A stretch of DNA of 64,000 nt from Dehalococcoidia bacterium (GCA_003104995.1 PQAO01000008.1:1-64000); one strand, 5' to 3'. Shown: positions 40,297 through 50,041, counted from the stretch's first letter. Made by a program: numbers and translations. Notes: generated from the sequence alone by a model not told the origin.

Positions 40297-41852
40297 AGCT
40301 CGTGACGGCTGCGCAGATGCGCGAACTCGAAGCGGCCGCGGTCGCGGCGGGGAGTTCCGAGGCCCAGCTGATGGAGGAGGCGGGGCTGGCCGTGGCCCAG
40401 GAGGCCTGGATGCTCCTGGGGTCGCTCGAAGGGCGGAAAATCGTGGTGCTGGCCGGGCCGGGCAACAACGGCGGCGACGGCCTGGTGGCCGCCCGCCACC
40501 TGTTCGACTGGGGCGCGGAGCTGCTGGTCTACCTGCCCCGCTGGCATCGCGTCGAGGAGCGCTTCGAGGAGTTGCGGCAGCGCGAGATCCCGCTCCTCGA
40601 TGGGCAGGAGGACCACGGCCTCGGGCAGCTGGAAGCGGTGCTCGGCGCGGCCGACCTGGTCATCGACGCGCTCATCGGGATTGGACAACAGCGGCCGCTG
40701 GATGATGGAGAGCCGATTGCAGGCGTCCTGGAGAAACTGAGGGTCGCCCGCCAGGGATTCCAAGCGCCCAAGCTGGTGGCCGTGGACCTGCCGACGGGCA
40801 TGCACGCGGATTCGGGCGCCATCGACCCGCGGACGGTCACCCCGGACATCACGGTGACCTTTGGGCTGCCAAAGGTGGGGATGTACCAGGCCCCGGCGAG
40901 CAGCCACCTCGGGAAGGTGCAGGTCATCGACATCGGCATCCCCAGGGCTGCGATGGATGCGGTTGGGCTCGAACTGCTCACCACCCGCTGGGTGCGGGCC
41001 CACCTGCCGAAGAGGCCCGAAGACGCGAATAAGGGGACGTTCGGCAAGGTGCTGGTCGTGGGAGGTTGCAGCCGGTACATCGGCGCGGTGCAACTCGCGG
41101 CGACGGCCGCCTACCGGGCCGGGGCGGGGCTCGTGACGATCGCCTGTCCAGAGACGATCGTTGCGGCGGTGGCGCCGGCCATCGCGGAGGCAACCTGGCT
41201 GCCCCAGCCGGCCGCAGACGATGGCGGGCTCAGCGACCAGGCGGCAATCGGCCTGCGGAACACCTGGCCGGAGTATAGCGCGGTGGTCTTCGGGCCGGGC
41301 CTGGGAGACACAGAGAACACACGCGCACTGACGTGGGCGGCGCTGCCCGATCTCGCGGAGGCGGAACAGGGCGCGGTGATCGACGCAGACGCGCTGAACG
41401 CCATCGCCACGCTGGACGACGGACCAGAACGGGTGCCCGCCAATGCAGTGCTGACGCCACACCCGGGTGAGATGGCGCGACTGCTGGGGACGACGGTGGC
41501 AGACGTGCAAGCGCGCCGGCTGGAGATCGCGAAGGAAGCCGCAGCGAAGTACGGCTGCACGGTCGTGCTCAAGGGCGCCCACTCGGTGATAGCGGCGCCC
41601 GGCGGGCAGGCGTGTCTCAGCCCGTTCGCGCACCCGCTGCTGGCCACGGCAGGGAGCGGCGACGTGCTTTCGGGGATGATTGCTGCGTACCTGGCGCAGG
41701 GACTCGCGCCCTTCGATGCCGCCTGCATGGGCGTTTATCTGCACGGCGCGGCAGGAGAAGCGCTCAAGGACGAGTACGGCGAAGCGGGCCTGCTGGCGGG
41801 CGAAATCGCGGGGCGGTTGCCACGGGTGGTGAAGGACGTTTCCCTCCCGTGA
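40293..41852 (+). CDS. nnr: Bifunctional NAD(P)HX epimerase/dehydratase
   Basis: 519-aa repair enzyme for hydrated NADH/NADPH. The N-terminal epimerase domain (YjeF_N, ~1-210) has AGPGNNGGDGLVAARHL and DALIGIGQQRPL; the C-terminal ADP/ATP-dependent dehydratase (ribokinase-like, ~230-519) has GTFGKVLVVGGCSRYIGAVQLAA, GPGLGD, LTPHPGEMARLLG and ATAGSGDVLSGMIAAYLAQG. Fused order and length are typical. Confidence 0.95.
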   Translation: MKLVTAAQMRELEAAAVAAGSSEAQLMEEAGLAVAQEAWMLLGSLEGRKIVVLAGPGNNGGDGLVAARHLFDWGAELLVYLPRWHRVEERFEELRQREIPLLDGQEDHGLGQLEAVLGAADLVIDALIGIGQQRPLDDGEPIAGVLEKLRVARQGFQAPKLVAVDLPTGMHADSGAIDPRTVTPDITVTFGLPKVGMYQAPASSHLGKVQVIDIGIPRAAMDAVGLELLTTRWVRAHLPKRPEDANKGTFGKVLVVGGCSRYIGAVQLAATAAYRAGAGLVTIACPETIVAAVAPAIAEATWLPQPAADDGGLSDQAAIGLRNTWPEYSAVVFGPGLGDTENTRALTWAALPDLAEAEQGAVIDADALNAIATLDDGPERVPANAVLTPHPGEMARLLGTTVADVQARRLEIAKEAAAKYGCTVVLKGAHSVIAAPGGQACLSPFAHPLLATAGSGDVLSGMIAAYLAQGLAPFDAACMGVYLHGAAGEALKDEYGEAGLLAGEIAGRLPRVVKDVSLP

Positions 41853-41871
41853 TGTACACTGGCGCCCAGCC

Positions 41872-43137
41872 GTGACGATGAACACGTACCTTTCCGGCCG
41901 CCGCGTGGTTGTCACCGGGGTCGGCATGATTACCGCCCTGGGACATAATGCCTGCGACAACTGGACCGAACTGGTCGAGGGGCGCTCGGGCATTCGCCGC
42001 ATCAGCCTGTTCGACCCGGCGGGGTATGGATCGCAGGTGGCGGGTGAGGTCCCGGAGTTCGACCCGGCGCAGTACATGGACCGCAAGGAAGCGCGCCGCG
42101 CGGACCGGGTGACCCAGTTCGCGTTCGTCGCCGCGGACGAAGCGCTGAAGCAGGCACGGTACGACGTTGCAGACAACGGCACCGACATGGCCGTGATCAT
42201 CGGGACCGCGATTGGCGGCATCACGACGCTGTCGCAGGAGTACGAAACGCTGATGGCGAAGGGGCCCGGGCGCGTCAGCCCGTTCCTGATGCCGATGATG
42301 CTTTCGGACATGACGAGCGGGCAGTTGAGCATCAAGCTCGGGGCGAAGGGCGTGAACTACGCGCTCATTTCCGCCTGCGCGAGCGGCGCGGACAGCATCG
42401 GCGAAGCCGCGAACATCATCCGCCGGGGCGATGCGGAGATCGCGTTGGCAGGAGGCACCGAGGCCGCTATCACGCCGATCTGCATGGCCGGGTTCTCGGC
42501 AGCAAAAGCCCTGACCACCAACAACGATGACCCTGCGCGCTCGTCGCGGCCGTTCGACAAGACCCGCGATGGGTTCGTGATGGCAGAGGGTGCCGGCGTG
42601 CTGGTCATCGAATCGGAGGAGCATGCGCTGAAGCGCGGCGCAACCATCCTCGCGGAGTTGGCCGGCTATGGCGCGACCAGCGACGCGTTCCACATCACGC
42701 AGCCGGCCGAGGACGGCGCCGGTGCGGTGCGGGCGATGCGGAAAGCGCTGGCGGAGGCGCGCCTGCAGCCGGACGACATCGACTACATGAACGCCCACGG
42801 GACCTCCACCCCAATGAACGACAAGCTCGAGACGCTGGCGATCAAGAAGGTCTTCGCGGAGTACGCCTACGAGCTGCCGGTGAGCTCGACCAAGTCGATG
42901 ACCGGGCACCTTCTGGGGGCCGCTGGCGCGGTGGAAGCGGGCATTTGCGTGATGGCGTTACAACACCAGGTGATCCCACCGACGGCGAACTACGTGACGC
43001 CGGACCCTGAGTGCGACCTGGACTACGTGCCGAACACGGCGCGCTCAGCGCAGCTCGAGGCAGTGATGACCAACTCGCTCGGGTTCGGGGGGCACAACGC
43101 AAGCCTGGTTTTCCGTAAGTACAGGCCGGCGCAATGA
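41872..43137 (+). CDS. fabF: 3-oxoacyl-[acyl-carrier-protein] synthase II
   Basis: 421-aa elongating condensing enzyme of fatty-acid synthesis. The catalytic Cys is in SACASGADS, the two His in MNAHGTSTPMND and STKSMTGHLLGAAGAVE, with VVVTGVGMITALGH at the N-terminus and NSLGFGGHNASLVF at the end. Starts: GTG 41872 or ATG 41878; TACACT (41855-41860) is a likely own -10. It overlaps recJ by 4 bp. Confidence 0.95.
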   Translation: MTMNTYLSGRRVVVTGVGMITALGHNACDNWTELVEGRSGIRRISLFDPAGYGSQVAGEVPEFDPAQYMDRKEARRADRVTQFAFVAADEALKQARYDVADNGTDMAVIIGTAIGGITTLSQEYETLMAKGPGRVSPFLMPMMLSDMTSGQLSIKLGAKGVNYALISACASGADSIGEAANIIRRGDAEIALAGGTEAAITPICMAGFSAAKALTTNNDDPARSSRPFDKTRDGFVMAEGAGVLVIESEEHALKRGATILAELAGYGATSDAFHITQPAEDGAGAVRAMRKALAEARLQPDDIDYMNAHGTSTPMNDKLETLAIKKVFAEYAYELPVSSTKSMTGHLLGAAGAVEAGICVMALQHQVIPPTANYVTPDPECDLDYVPNTARSAQLEAVMTNSLGFGGHNASLVFRKYRPAQ

Positions 43138-44840
43138 CGCAAGTGGCGGGGCTGCCGAAGCCACGCTGGCGCCTCAGGGACCCCTACGCCCACCAGAACG
43201 GCATCCCCAACTTCCCGCCCATCGTGGCGACGGTGCTGGCGGCGCGGGGGATAACGACACGGGCGCAGGCCGACCTCTTCTACAAGCCGCACCTCGCCGA
43301 AGACTACGACCCGCTGGAACTCCCCGGCATGCTGGAGGCTATCACGCGTGTGCGCCAGGCGATCGCGGACGGCGAAACGATCGCCCTCTACGGTGACTTC
43401 GACGTCGACGGCGTGACCTCGGTGGCGGTGCTGCACGAAGGCCTGAAGCCGCTCGGCGCGCGCTGCATCAACTACATCCCTGACCGGTTCGCGGAAGGCT
43501 ACGGGCTGAACTTCGGCGCGGTCCAGCGGTTGCGCGAACAGGGCGCCCACCTGCTGGTGACGGCCGACTGCGGGATCTCGTCGGTCGCGGAAGTGGCGTT
43601 CGCGAACGAGCTGGGGCTGGACGTCATCATCCTCGACCACCACACGGTGCCGGACGTGCTGCCACCCGCGCTGGCGGCGGTGAACCCGAAGAGGACTGAC
43701 TCGCCCTACCCCTTCGACGAACTGGCCGCGGTGGGGGTGGCCTACCGGTTCCTGCAGGTGCTGTACGAAGCCAGCGGCCGGACGCTCGACGACAGCGCGT
43801 TCATCGACCTGGCGGCGCTGGGGACCGTTGTCGACGTGGCGCCGCTCTTCGACGAGAACCGCCGGATCGTAACGGAAGGTATCGCCCAGATGCGGCAGGG
43901 CCTGCGGCCGGGACTGGAGGCGCTGGCGAAGGTCTCCGGGACGGCGGCGGAACGCTTCACGGCCGAGACGCTGGGGTTCGCCATCGGGCCGCGGATGAAT
44001 GCAGCGGGGCGGCTGGCGCACGCGAACATCGCGCTGGACCTGATGCTGGCGCAGAACAGCATGCTCGCCGGGGGGCTGGCGGCCCAGCTCGACGCGCTCA
44101 ACCGCGAGCGGCAGCGGCAGACCGAGGAGGCCATGGCCATCGCCGAGGAGATGCTGGGGGCGAGCGACGACCCGCTCATCATGGTGGCGAGCGAGCATAT
44201 TTCGCCGGGCATCGTGGGGCTCGTGGCCTCGCGGCTGGCCGAGCGGCGGAACCGGCCAGCCATCGTGCTTTCGAAGGGTCCCGAGGAGAGCCGCGCGAGC
44301 GCCCGGAGCGTGCCCGGGTTCGACATCGTCGGCGCCATCCGCAAGGAGAAGCCGCTGCTGGTGCGCCACGGCGGGCACCGGGCGGCGGCCGGGTTCACCG
44401 TGCGAAACGAGGACCTGGAGATCTTGCGAGATCGGCTGGTGAACACGGCGGCCGAACAGCTCGGGTGGGAACCTCCGCGGAGGCTCATCGAGATCGACGC
44501 GGAGGCCTCGCTGGCGGACCTGACCGGGCTCGAGGTGAAAGGGCTGATGCGGTTCGAGCCGTGCGGGCAGGGGAACCGGAAGCCGGTGCTGCTCAGCCGC
44601 GGGGTGCAACTGAAAGACGCGAAGCCCGTGGGTTCGGACCAGGCGCACCTTCGGCTGATGGTGAAAGACGGGCCGGTGACATGGCGGGGGATCGCCTTCC
44701 GGCAGGCTGAGGCGGAGCTCGACCGCGAAGTGGACATCGTCTACTCACTGCAACGCGACTGGCGGGGCGACGGGGTGGAGATCGAGGTGCTGGACATCGC
44801 GCCGAGCGGGGAGGGTAGGCCGCTGGAGCGCGGGGTGTGA
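43134..44840 (+). CDS. recJ: Single-stranded-DNA-specific exonuclease RecJ
   Basis: 568-aa 5'-3' exonuclease of DNA repair, DHH family. Motifs: GDFDVDGVTSVAVL, TADCGISS, IILDHHTVPD, then the DHHA1 region (HGGHRAAAGFTV) and a C-terminal OB-like domain (RFEPCGQGNRKPVLL). It lacks the very long C-terminal extensions of some RecJ proteins. Last gene of the acpS-nnr-fabF-recJ unit. Confidence 0.95.
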   Translation: MTQVAGLPKPRWRLRDPYAHQNGIPNFPPIVATVLAARGITTRAQADLFYKPHLAEDYDPLELPGMLEAITRVRQAIADGETIALYGDFDVDGVTSVAVLHEGLKPLGARCINYIPDRFAEGYGLNFGAVQRLREQGAHLLVTADCGISSVAEVAFANELGLDVIILDHHTVPDVLPPALAAVNPKRTDSPYPFDELAAVGVAYRFLQVLYEASGRTLDDSAFIDLAALGTVVDVAPLFDENRRIVTEGIAQMRQGLRPGLEALAKVSGTAAERFTAETLGFAIGPRMNAAGRLAHANIALDLMLAQNSMLAGGLAAQLDALNRERQRQTEEAMAIAEEMLGASDDPLIMVASEHISPGIVGLVASRLAERRNRPAIVLSKGPEESRASARSVPGFDIVGAIRKEKPLLVRHGGHRAAAGFTVRNEDLEILRDRLVNTAAEQLGWEPPRRLIEIDAEASLADLTGLEVKGLMRFEPCGQGNRKPVLLSRGVQLKDAKPVGSDQAHLRLMVKDGPVTWRGIAFRQAEAELDREVDIVYSLQRDWRGDGVEIEVLDIAPSGEGRPLERGV

Positions 44841-45083
44841 GTTGGCCGTTGGAGAAGGGAACGGGCTGAGTCGTGCCCAGTCAAGCGGCATGGTGGACCA
44901 CCGGCGAGCGCAGAACTTGTCGGTGTGACCCGGGAATGCGAGAGCGAGCTGATCTGGTTTGTGGGAGAACCGTCACCCGCGAGGTGATGCCGGCGCTCCG
45001 GTGGCGTTGACGGCACGGCACCCGAAAGCGACGATGGCCGCACTTTCCGAAGCCTGTTCGGCTTCGAACCCGAGGCGGTACCC

Positions 45084-45572
45084 ATGAGTGAGCGCAAGCA
45101 GGCGCCCGATATCACGCTGAAGTCGGTGGTCTCGAACAGGCAGGTGAACCTGCGCACGCCCGGCGCGGTGCTGGTGCTGGTGATGCCCACCCAGGCGACC
45201 ACGGAGGCGGTGAACCCGCTGCGGGCCGCGCTGCGCGAACGCTACCCGGACCCGGCGAAGGTGGTCATCGCGAGCGTGGTGGACCTGCGACAGGTGCCGC
45301 GGCTGATGCGGAAGATGGGCGAAAGTGCGCTGGCGAAGCGGTACGAGGAGGTCGTTGCCGGCCTGCAACCCGGCCAGGACCCGGCCCAGTACGTGGTGAT
45401 GTGCCCCGACTGGAACGGAGAGGTGCCCGGCAAGCTCGGGCTCGGCGACCTGGGGTCTGAGCTTGGCGTGGCGGTCATCGCGGCGGACGGCACGATCGCG
45501 GGCACATACCGCGGGATGGAGCCGCTGGAGACCACAATGGAAGTGGTGGCGGGCCTGGCGACAAGCGATTAG
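45084..45572 (+). CDS. Thioredoxin-fold-like protein without redox cysteines
   Basis: 162 aa. The arrangement APDITLKSVVSNRQVNLRTPGAVLVLVMPTQATTEAV, then a helix, then VIADGTIAGTYRG-type end matches peroxiredoxin/TlpA folds (AhpC/TSA-like). The position where the active Cys would follow the strand holds PTQATTE, and no catalytic Cys is present. It is probably a non-redox member of the fold. The upstream 240 bp (44841-45083) hold only a small hairpin CGAAGCC-TGTTC-GGCTTCG next to the start and no gene. Confidence 0.65.
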   Translation: MSERKQAPDITLKSVVSNRQVNLRTPGAVLVLVMPTQATTEAVNPLRAALRERYPDPAKVVIASVVDLRQVPRLMRKMGESALAKRYEEVVAGLQPGQDPAQYVVMCPDWNGEVPGKLGLGDLGSELGVAVIAADGTIAGTYRGMEPLETTMEVVAGLATSD

Positions 45573-45611
45573 CACGAAGAAGGCGCTTTACCGGTCCGGC
45601 CCGAAGGTTCG

Positions 45612-45640
45612 TTGACAGCCTTTCGCGTGGGGCGAACAAT
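45612..45640 (+). promoter_or_regulatory. Promoter of the DUF35/thiolase pair
   Basis: TTGACA (45612-45617), 17-nt spacer, AACAAT (45635-45640). The leader is about 70 nt and holds GAAAGGGGG before the TTG start. Confidence 0.6.
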
Positions 45641-45717
45641 ACTCGGGCATCGCCCCGGCCCGGGGCTCGTTTCCGTGCTCCCGGCCGAGGGACTTGCCAC
45701 TTGAAAGGGGGTTTCGC

Positions 45718-46146
45718 TTGGCTGAAGCGACCGCGGTGGCGCCCGAACTGCGCCCACTCGTCCCACACCTGACCCTTGGGGCCACACGGGAAGAGGATTA
45801 TCTGAACGGGTCCGTCTGCAAGAACTGCGGCACCAAGTACGTCGGCCCAAGGCTTTTCTGCGGGAAATGCAGCAGCGCCGGCCCATTCGAGACCGTGAAG
45901 CTCGCTTCGACGGGTGAGCTCCACGTCTTCACGATCATCCACCAGGCGACGCCGTACGTTGAGGCGCCCTACATCGCGGCGATCGTCGACCTTGATGGTG
46001 GCGGCAGCGTCAACACCAACATCGTCGGGATCGAGCCAAAGCCCGAGAACCTGAAATTCGGGATGAAGCTCAAGATGTTCACGGAGAAGGTTTCCGAGGA
46101 CAAAGAGGGCAACTCGTACGTCGCATACCGGTTCACCCCGGCCTGA
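45718..46146 (+). CDS. DUF35 OB-fold/zinc-ribbon protein (thiolase partner)
   Basis: 142 aa. A rubredoxin-like zinc knuckle (CKNCGTKYVGPRLFCGKCSS) followed by an OB fold (GELHVFTIIHQATPYVEAPYIAAIVDLDGGG). DUF35 proteins form complexes with SCP-x-type thiolases and assist their acyl-CoA or aldol chemistry. The thiolase gene lies 59 bp downstream. Start: TTG at 45718 with a strong Shine-Dalgarno; the frame is open 24 nt further upstream without one. Confidence 0.88.
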   Translation: MAEATAVAPELRPLVPHLTLGATREEDYLNGSVCKNCGTKYVGPRLFCGKCSSAGPFETVKLASTGELHVFTIIHQATPYVEAPYIAAIVDLDGGGSVNTNIVGIEPKPENLKFGMKLKMFTEKVSEDKEGNSYVAYRFTPA

Positions 46147-46205
46147 GCCACACGGGCCTCTCCGCTGGATACGGGTGAGGCCGATTCACACGAAGGAGGA
46201 AGCCA

Positions 46206-47402
46206 GTGCGTGAAGTAGCGATTATTGGCGTTTCGATGATCAAGTTCGGGCGGTATGCGGACCGGGACTTCTCCCAGCTCGCCGCCCAGGCGGGCCTGGA
46301 GGCGTTGAAGGACGCCGGTGTCGAGATGAAGCAGATCGAGGCGCTGTACAGCGGCAACCTGTACGCCACCTCGGGCTCGGGCCAGCGCATCCTGCAGCAG
46401 ATGGGACAAACCGGGATCCCGGTCGTCAACGTTTCGAATGCGTGCGCGACAGGATCGACGGCATTCCGCGAGGCATATTTTGCGGTCGCCTCGGGTGCGT
46501 ATGACATCGCCATGGCTGTCGGCTCGGAGCAGATGGGCAAACAGGGACTGCTGGGCTCGCGCGGCGATCCAGCGACCAGCCTTGAGGGACGCGTTGGCTC
46601 GTACATGATGCCCGCGGTGTTCGGCATGGCCGGGATGGAGCATTCGCGCCAATACGGCACGAAGCAAGAACATTTCGCACTCGCGAGCGTGAAGAACCAC
46701 TTCCACAGCACGCAAAACCCGCTGGCGCAGTACCAGAAGGAATCGCCGCTGGACGAAGTGATGAACGCGCGGGTCATTTCCTACCCGAACACGCTGCTCA
46801 TGTGCTGCCCGACTGGCGACGGCGCGGCAGCCGCGATCCTGTGCTCGATGGAGAAGGCCCGCCAGTTCACCGCCCAGCCGTTGAAGGTTGCAGCCAGCGT
46901 GCTGACCAGCGACCCCTACACCGACCGGACTCTTACACTTCCGGACATCAACACCCTGACCCGGAACGCGGCGAAGATCGCATACGAGCAGGCGGGCATC
47001 GGCCCGCAGGACCTGAGCCAGGTCGAGCTGCACGACTGCTTCGCAACGGCCGAGTTGCTGCACTACGAGAACCTGGGCCTTTGTGGCGACGGGGAAGCGG
47101 CCGCCCATGTGGCAAGCGGTGCCCCGTGGATCGGGAACAAGATCCCGACGAAGTACCAGGAAGATGTGGCGCCGTTCCAGGACAAGACCTACCAGCCGAA
47201 GACGACGGCAGTGGTGAACGCCAGCGGTGGCCTGCTCTCGAAGGGGCATCCGCTCGGCGCCACCGGTGTCGCCAACATCGCCGAGATTGTGTTCCACCTG
47301 CGCGGACAGGCAGGCGGACGGCAAGTCGAAGGCTCGAAGATCGGGCTTGCGCACGTCATCGGGCTTGGCTCTGCCTGCACGATCAACATCATCCAGAAAT
47401 AG
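46206..47402 (+). CDS. Thiolase family protein (SCP-x/acetyl-CoA acetyltransferase-like)
   Basis: 398-aa thiolase-fold enzyme. The nucleophilic Cys is in VSNACATGSTAF, the His of the NEAF-equivalent motif is HDCFATAELL, and the C-terminal GGLLSKGHPLGATGVANIAEIV gives the second His; the terminal Cys-x-Gly is GSACTINI. Together with the DUF35 protein it probably forms a hetero-oligomer that cleaves or makes branched or steroid-like acyl-CoAs. GTG start with GGAGGA 7-8 nt upstream. A strong terminator follows. Confidence 0.92.
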   Translation: MREVAIIGVSMIKFGRYADRDFSQLAAQAGLEALKDAGVEMKQIEALYSGNLYATSGSGQRILQQMGQTGIPVVNVSNACATGSTAFREAYFAVASGAYDIAMAVGSEQMGKQGLLGSRGDPATSLEGRVGSYMMPAVFGMAGMEHSRQYGTKQEHFALASVKNHFHSTQNPLAQYQKESPLDEVMNARVISYPNTLLMCCPTGDGAAAAILCSMEKARQFTAQPLKVAASVLTSDPYTDRTLTLPDINTLTRNAAKIAYEQAGIGPQDLSQVELHDCFATAELLHYENLGLCGDGEAAAHVASGAPWIGNKIPTKYQEDVAPFQDKTYQPKTTAVVNASGGLLSKGHPLGATGVANIAEIVFHLRGQAGGRQVEGSKIGLAHVIGLGSACTINIIQK

Positions 47403-47419
47403 GGTCTCGCCCTCTTTTC

Positions 47420-47459
47420 GCCCCCTCCCCGTCGTCCGATGGGGAGGGGGCTTCTTGTT
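47420..47459 (+). terminator. Rho-independent terminator after the thiolase gene
   Basis: 11-bp perfect stem GCCCCCTCCCC/GGGGAGGGGGC with a 10-nt loop, followed by TTCTTGTT. Confidence 0.9.
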
Positions 47460-47509
47460 GGGCGTGGATGAGGCTTTCCTTTTCCGGCGGCGGGAGCGAA
47501 GGTGTCCGT

Positions 47510-48493
47510 GTGGCGCAAGAGATCGGCGAACAAGTCCCCGAGGAGATTCTCCAAGCGTTCGGGCTGGCAGGCGCGAACCAGCGGATGTTCGCGGACGGGA
47601 ATGTGAACCGGCACTGGCGCGTGGACGCGGCGGACCGGACGGTGGTCGTGCGGCGGTATGGGGTGCCGCGCGGTCTCGCTTCCATCGCGTGGGAGCACCA
47701 GTTGATGGCGTTTGCGGCGGCCAAAGGATGGCCCGCACCAGTCGCGGAGCCGCCTGCTACCGTGGCAACCGCGTTGGGATTCGAGGCGGGAGCGTGGACG
47801 TGCCACCGCTTCCTCGAAGGTGAGGCGGCACCGCGAGACACACCGGCGTCGCGGCACATCATGGGCCGGCTGCTGGGGCGGCTCCACAAGGACCTGGCGG
47901 GGTTCGAGGTGAGCGGGCAGCGCCCCGGGTTTGGCAAGACGTGGGAACTGGACCTGATGGTTGAGCCGGCCGGGGCGGGCAGCTTCAACGGACTGGTGGC
48001 GGCGTTCGGGCGAGAGTATCCGGAGCTCGCGGCGGCGATTCGGCGGCAGCGATACCGCAACCTGCGGGAGCTATCGCGGCTCCACTACCCGGACCTGGCG
48101 GCCCACCCGATACACGGGGACTTCTCGCCGCGGAACCTGCTGTTTCAGGATGGGCAACTGACCGGATTGCTGGACTTCGACTTTGCCCGGCAGGACGCGC
48201 GGCTCTGCGACCTGGCGCCGCTGCTGATGCCGTTCCAACCGCTTGAACCGCGGCTGGCCGCTGCCCTGTTCGATGGGTACCAATCGGTACGCCGGCTTTC
48301 GGAGGCGGAGTGGGACCTGCTCCCGGCGCTGGTGCGGGCGTCGCTGCTGTGGTGGGTGGCCCTGCTGCTGGTCCGGTGGCGCATCACCGGGGAGGTTCCC
48401 GCGGGGATCGGCCGGACCATCAACCAGCGCTTCCCTGCATTCGACGCGTTCGAGCCGGAAGTTCGTGCCCTCGCTCAGCGCGCGACAGCCTGA
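47510..48493 (+). CDS. Aminoglycoside phosphotransferase-fold kinase (APH family)
   Basis: 327-aa kinase-fold protein. It has an N-lobe (NVNRHWRVDAADRTVVVRRYG), hinge region ACTCHRFLEGE-like (WTCHRFLEGE), catalytic loop HGDFSPRNLLF and metal motif LLDFDFARQD. APH-fold enzymes phosphorylate aminoglycosides, homoserine, choline, methylthioribose and others; the substrate cannot be read here. Start uncertain: GTG 47510 with GAAGGTG upstream, or ATG 47468. It converges on the small secreted-protein gene. Confidence 0.82.
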   Translation: MAQEIGEQVPEEILQAFGLAGANQRMFADGNVNRHWRVDAADRTVVVRRYGVPRGLASIAWEHQLMAFAAAKGWPAPVAEPPATVATALGFEAGAWTCHRFLEGEAAPRDTPASRHIMGRLLGRLHKDLAGFEVSGQRPGFGKTWELDLMVEPAGAGSFNGLVAAFGREYPELAAAIRRQRYRNLRELSRLHYPDLAAHPIHGDFSPRNLLFQDGQLTGLLDFDFARQDARLCDLAPLLMPFQPLEPRLAAALFDGYQSVRRLSEAEWDLLPALVRASLLWWVALLLVRWRITGEVPAGIGRTINQRFPAFDAFEPEVRALAQRATA

Positions 48494-48500
48494 AGGCGGA

Positions 48501-48869
48501 TCAGTCAGTCGCGACGACGCGGAGTCCGGCAAGCTGGGTCACGGGAGCGTTCGCCGAACCGGTGCCGGGACAGCGCCAGTTGCGGCCGGTGGTGTTGCGG
48601 CAACTGAGCCACGGGCCGCCCGGCCAGAGTTGCGCACGGACCGTCTGGGCGGGGGCATCGAGCCGGAACACGACGGCGTTGAGGATGCCCGGGTTGGCCG
48701 GGCGCAGCCGGTAGCGGACCCGATCGATGTTGTAGCCCGAAATGGTGCCGGTCCCGTCGCCGGCCTGTGAGGCGCCAACCGTGTTGCTGGCGGCGAAGCC
48801 CAGGCTCGATGCAGCCAGGACTGCGATCGCTGCGAGTGCGACCAGGCGCCGCGGACGTGCGATACCCAT
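48501..48869 (-). CDS. Small secreted protein, 122 aa
   Basis: A Sec signal peptide (MGIARPRRLVALAAIAVLAASSLGFAASN) is followed by one compact domain containing GYNIDRVRYRLRPANPGILNAVVFRLDAPAQTVRAQLWPGGPWLSC and a second Cys in NWRCPGT, probably a disulfide. Beta-rich. Such single-domain exported proteins occur in Actinobacteria and Chloroflexota; function unknown. GGGGAGAGGT lies before the ATG. Confidence 0.7.
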   Translation of the reverse strand: MGIARPRRLVALAAIAVLAASSLGFAASNTVGASQAGDGTGTISGYNIDRVRYRLRPANPGILNAVVFRLDAPAQTVRAQLWPGGPWLSCRNTTGRNWRCPGTGSANAPVTQLAGLRVVATD

Positions 48870-49006
48870 GATGCGACCTCTCCCCGCCGGGAGCGCAGGC
48901 GGCTCCCAACGGCTGAAGGTTCGGCGCCCGGCCCGGCGAGGGAAAGGCTCGCACACGGGGAAGTCACGCGCTGTCCACCGAAGTGGTACTGCGCCCGGCG
49001 CCTGGA

Positions 49007-50041
49007 CTACGGGCGGAGGGCGATCTTGAGGACTCCGCCTTCCCGCTTGCGGAAGAGGTCGTAGGCGGCTGGTGTCTCGCTGATCTTCATCGAGTGGGTG
49101 ATGAGCGGAGTGAGATCGACCTTGCCGCCGGAGACCATTGCCATGAGGCGCTCGAGCCGGGCGGTGCCAACCGGGCAGAACGTGGTGACCAGCTTGCGGT
49201 GGATGAAGGAGCCGCTGGTCGGCATCGTCAGTTCTGGGAATGCACCGTATACGCCAACGGAGCTGACCGTGCCTCCGAGCCGGACGACGCGGCAGGCGTT
49301 TTCGAAGGTTACCTGGTGGCCGAGGGCCTCGACGGCGATGTCGACACCTCTGTTGCCGGTGAGTTCCATGATTTTCGCAACGGCATCGGCCGGGTCGAGA
49401 ACGATGTCGGCGCCGAAGCGTTTCGCCATGGCAACGCGCTCCGGGATGGACTCGACGGCAATGATGGTGCCGGCGCCAAGGGCGCGGGCGCCGGCGGTGG
49501 CGCAAAGGCCCACGGGCCCCTGGGCGAAGATGGCGACGACATCGCCAGCCTTGATCTCGGCGCGCTCGATGGCCCCGAAGCCAGTCGACATGATGTCGGT
49601 GACGAAGAGCACCTGTTCATCCGCGAGCGAATCGGGGACCTTCGCCATGCTGGTCTGGGCGCCGTTGACGAGGAAGAACTCACCCTGGGCGCCGAACAGC
49701 AAGTTACCGGGCGCGTTGTAGGTTTCGCAGACCTGGTGATCGCCTTCGAGGCATCGGCGGCAAGTGCCGCAGCAGATGAGGCAACCGGTGACCACACGGT
49801 CCCCCGGCTTCACCCCGGTCACGCCGGCGCCGACGGCCTCGACGACACCGATGGCTTCATGGCCCATGGGCACGCCGGGTGGCAGGGGCATTTCATCGAC
49901 GATGTGGATGTCGCTGCCGCAGACGGTGCTGAGTGTGGTCCGGATGAGCGCCTGGCCGGGGCCGGGCTCATCGGGATAGGGGATCGTCGCCATGGCGACG
50001 GTACCCTGGCCGGTTTTTACACAGGTGTTGGATGCAGGCAT
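49007..50041 (-). CDS. Zinc-dependent medium-chain alcohol dehydrogenase
   Basis: 344-aa MDR dehydrogenase. Catalytic zinc ligands: STVCGSDIH (Cys) and MGHEAIGVVEAVG (His-Glu). The structural zinc lobe is CLICCGTCRRCLEGDHQVC. The Rossmann loop is VVAIFAQGPVGLCATAGARALGA, followed by IIAVESIPERVAMAKRFGAD with Glu suited to NAD. It resembles sorbitol/threonine/isopropanol dehydrogenases. AAGGAA precedes the ATG, and a TACAAT about 30 nt further upstream is a likely -10. Confidence 0.92.
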   Translation of the reverse strand: MPASNTCVKTGQGTVAMATIPYPDEPGPGQALIRTTLSTVCGSDIHIVDEMPLPPGVPMGHEAIGVVEAVGAGVTGVKPGDRVVTGCLICCGTCRRCLEGDHQVCETYNAPGNLLFGAQGEFFLVNGAQTSMAKVPDSLADEQVLFVTDIMSTGFGAIERAEIKAGDVVAIFAQGPVGLCATAGARALGAGTIIAVESIPERVAMAKRFGADIVLDPADAVAKIMELTGNRGVDIAVEALGHQVTFENACRVVRLGGTVSSVGVYGAFPELTMPTSGSFIHRKLVTTFCPVGTARLERLMAMVSGGKVDLTPLITHSMKISETPAAYDLFRKREGGVLKIALRP

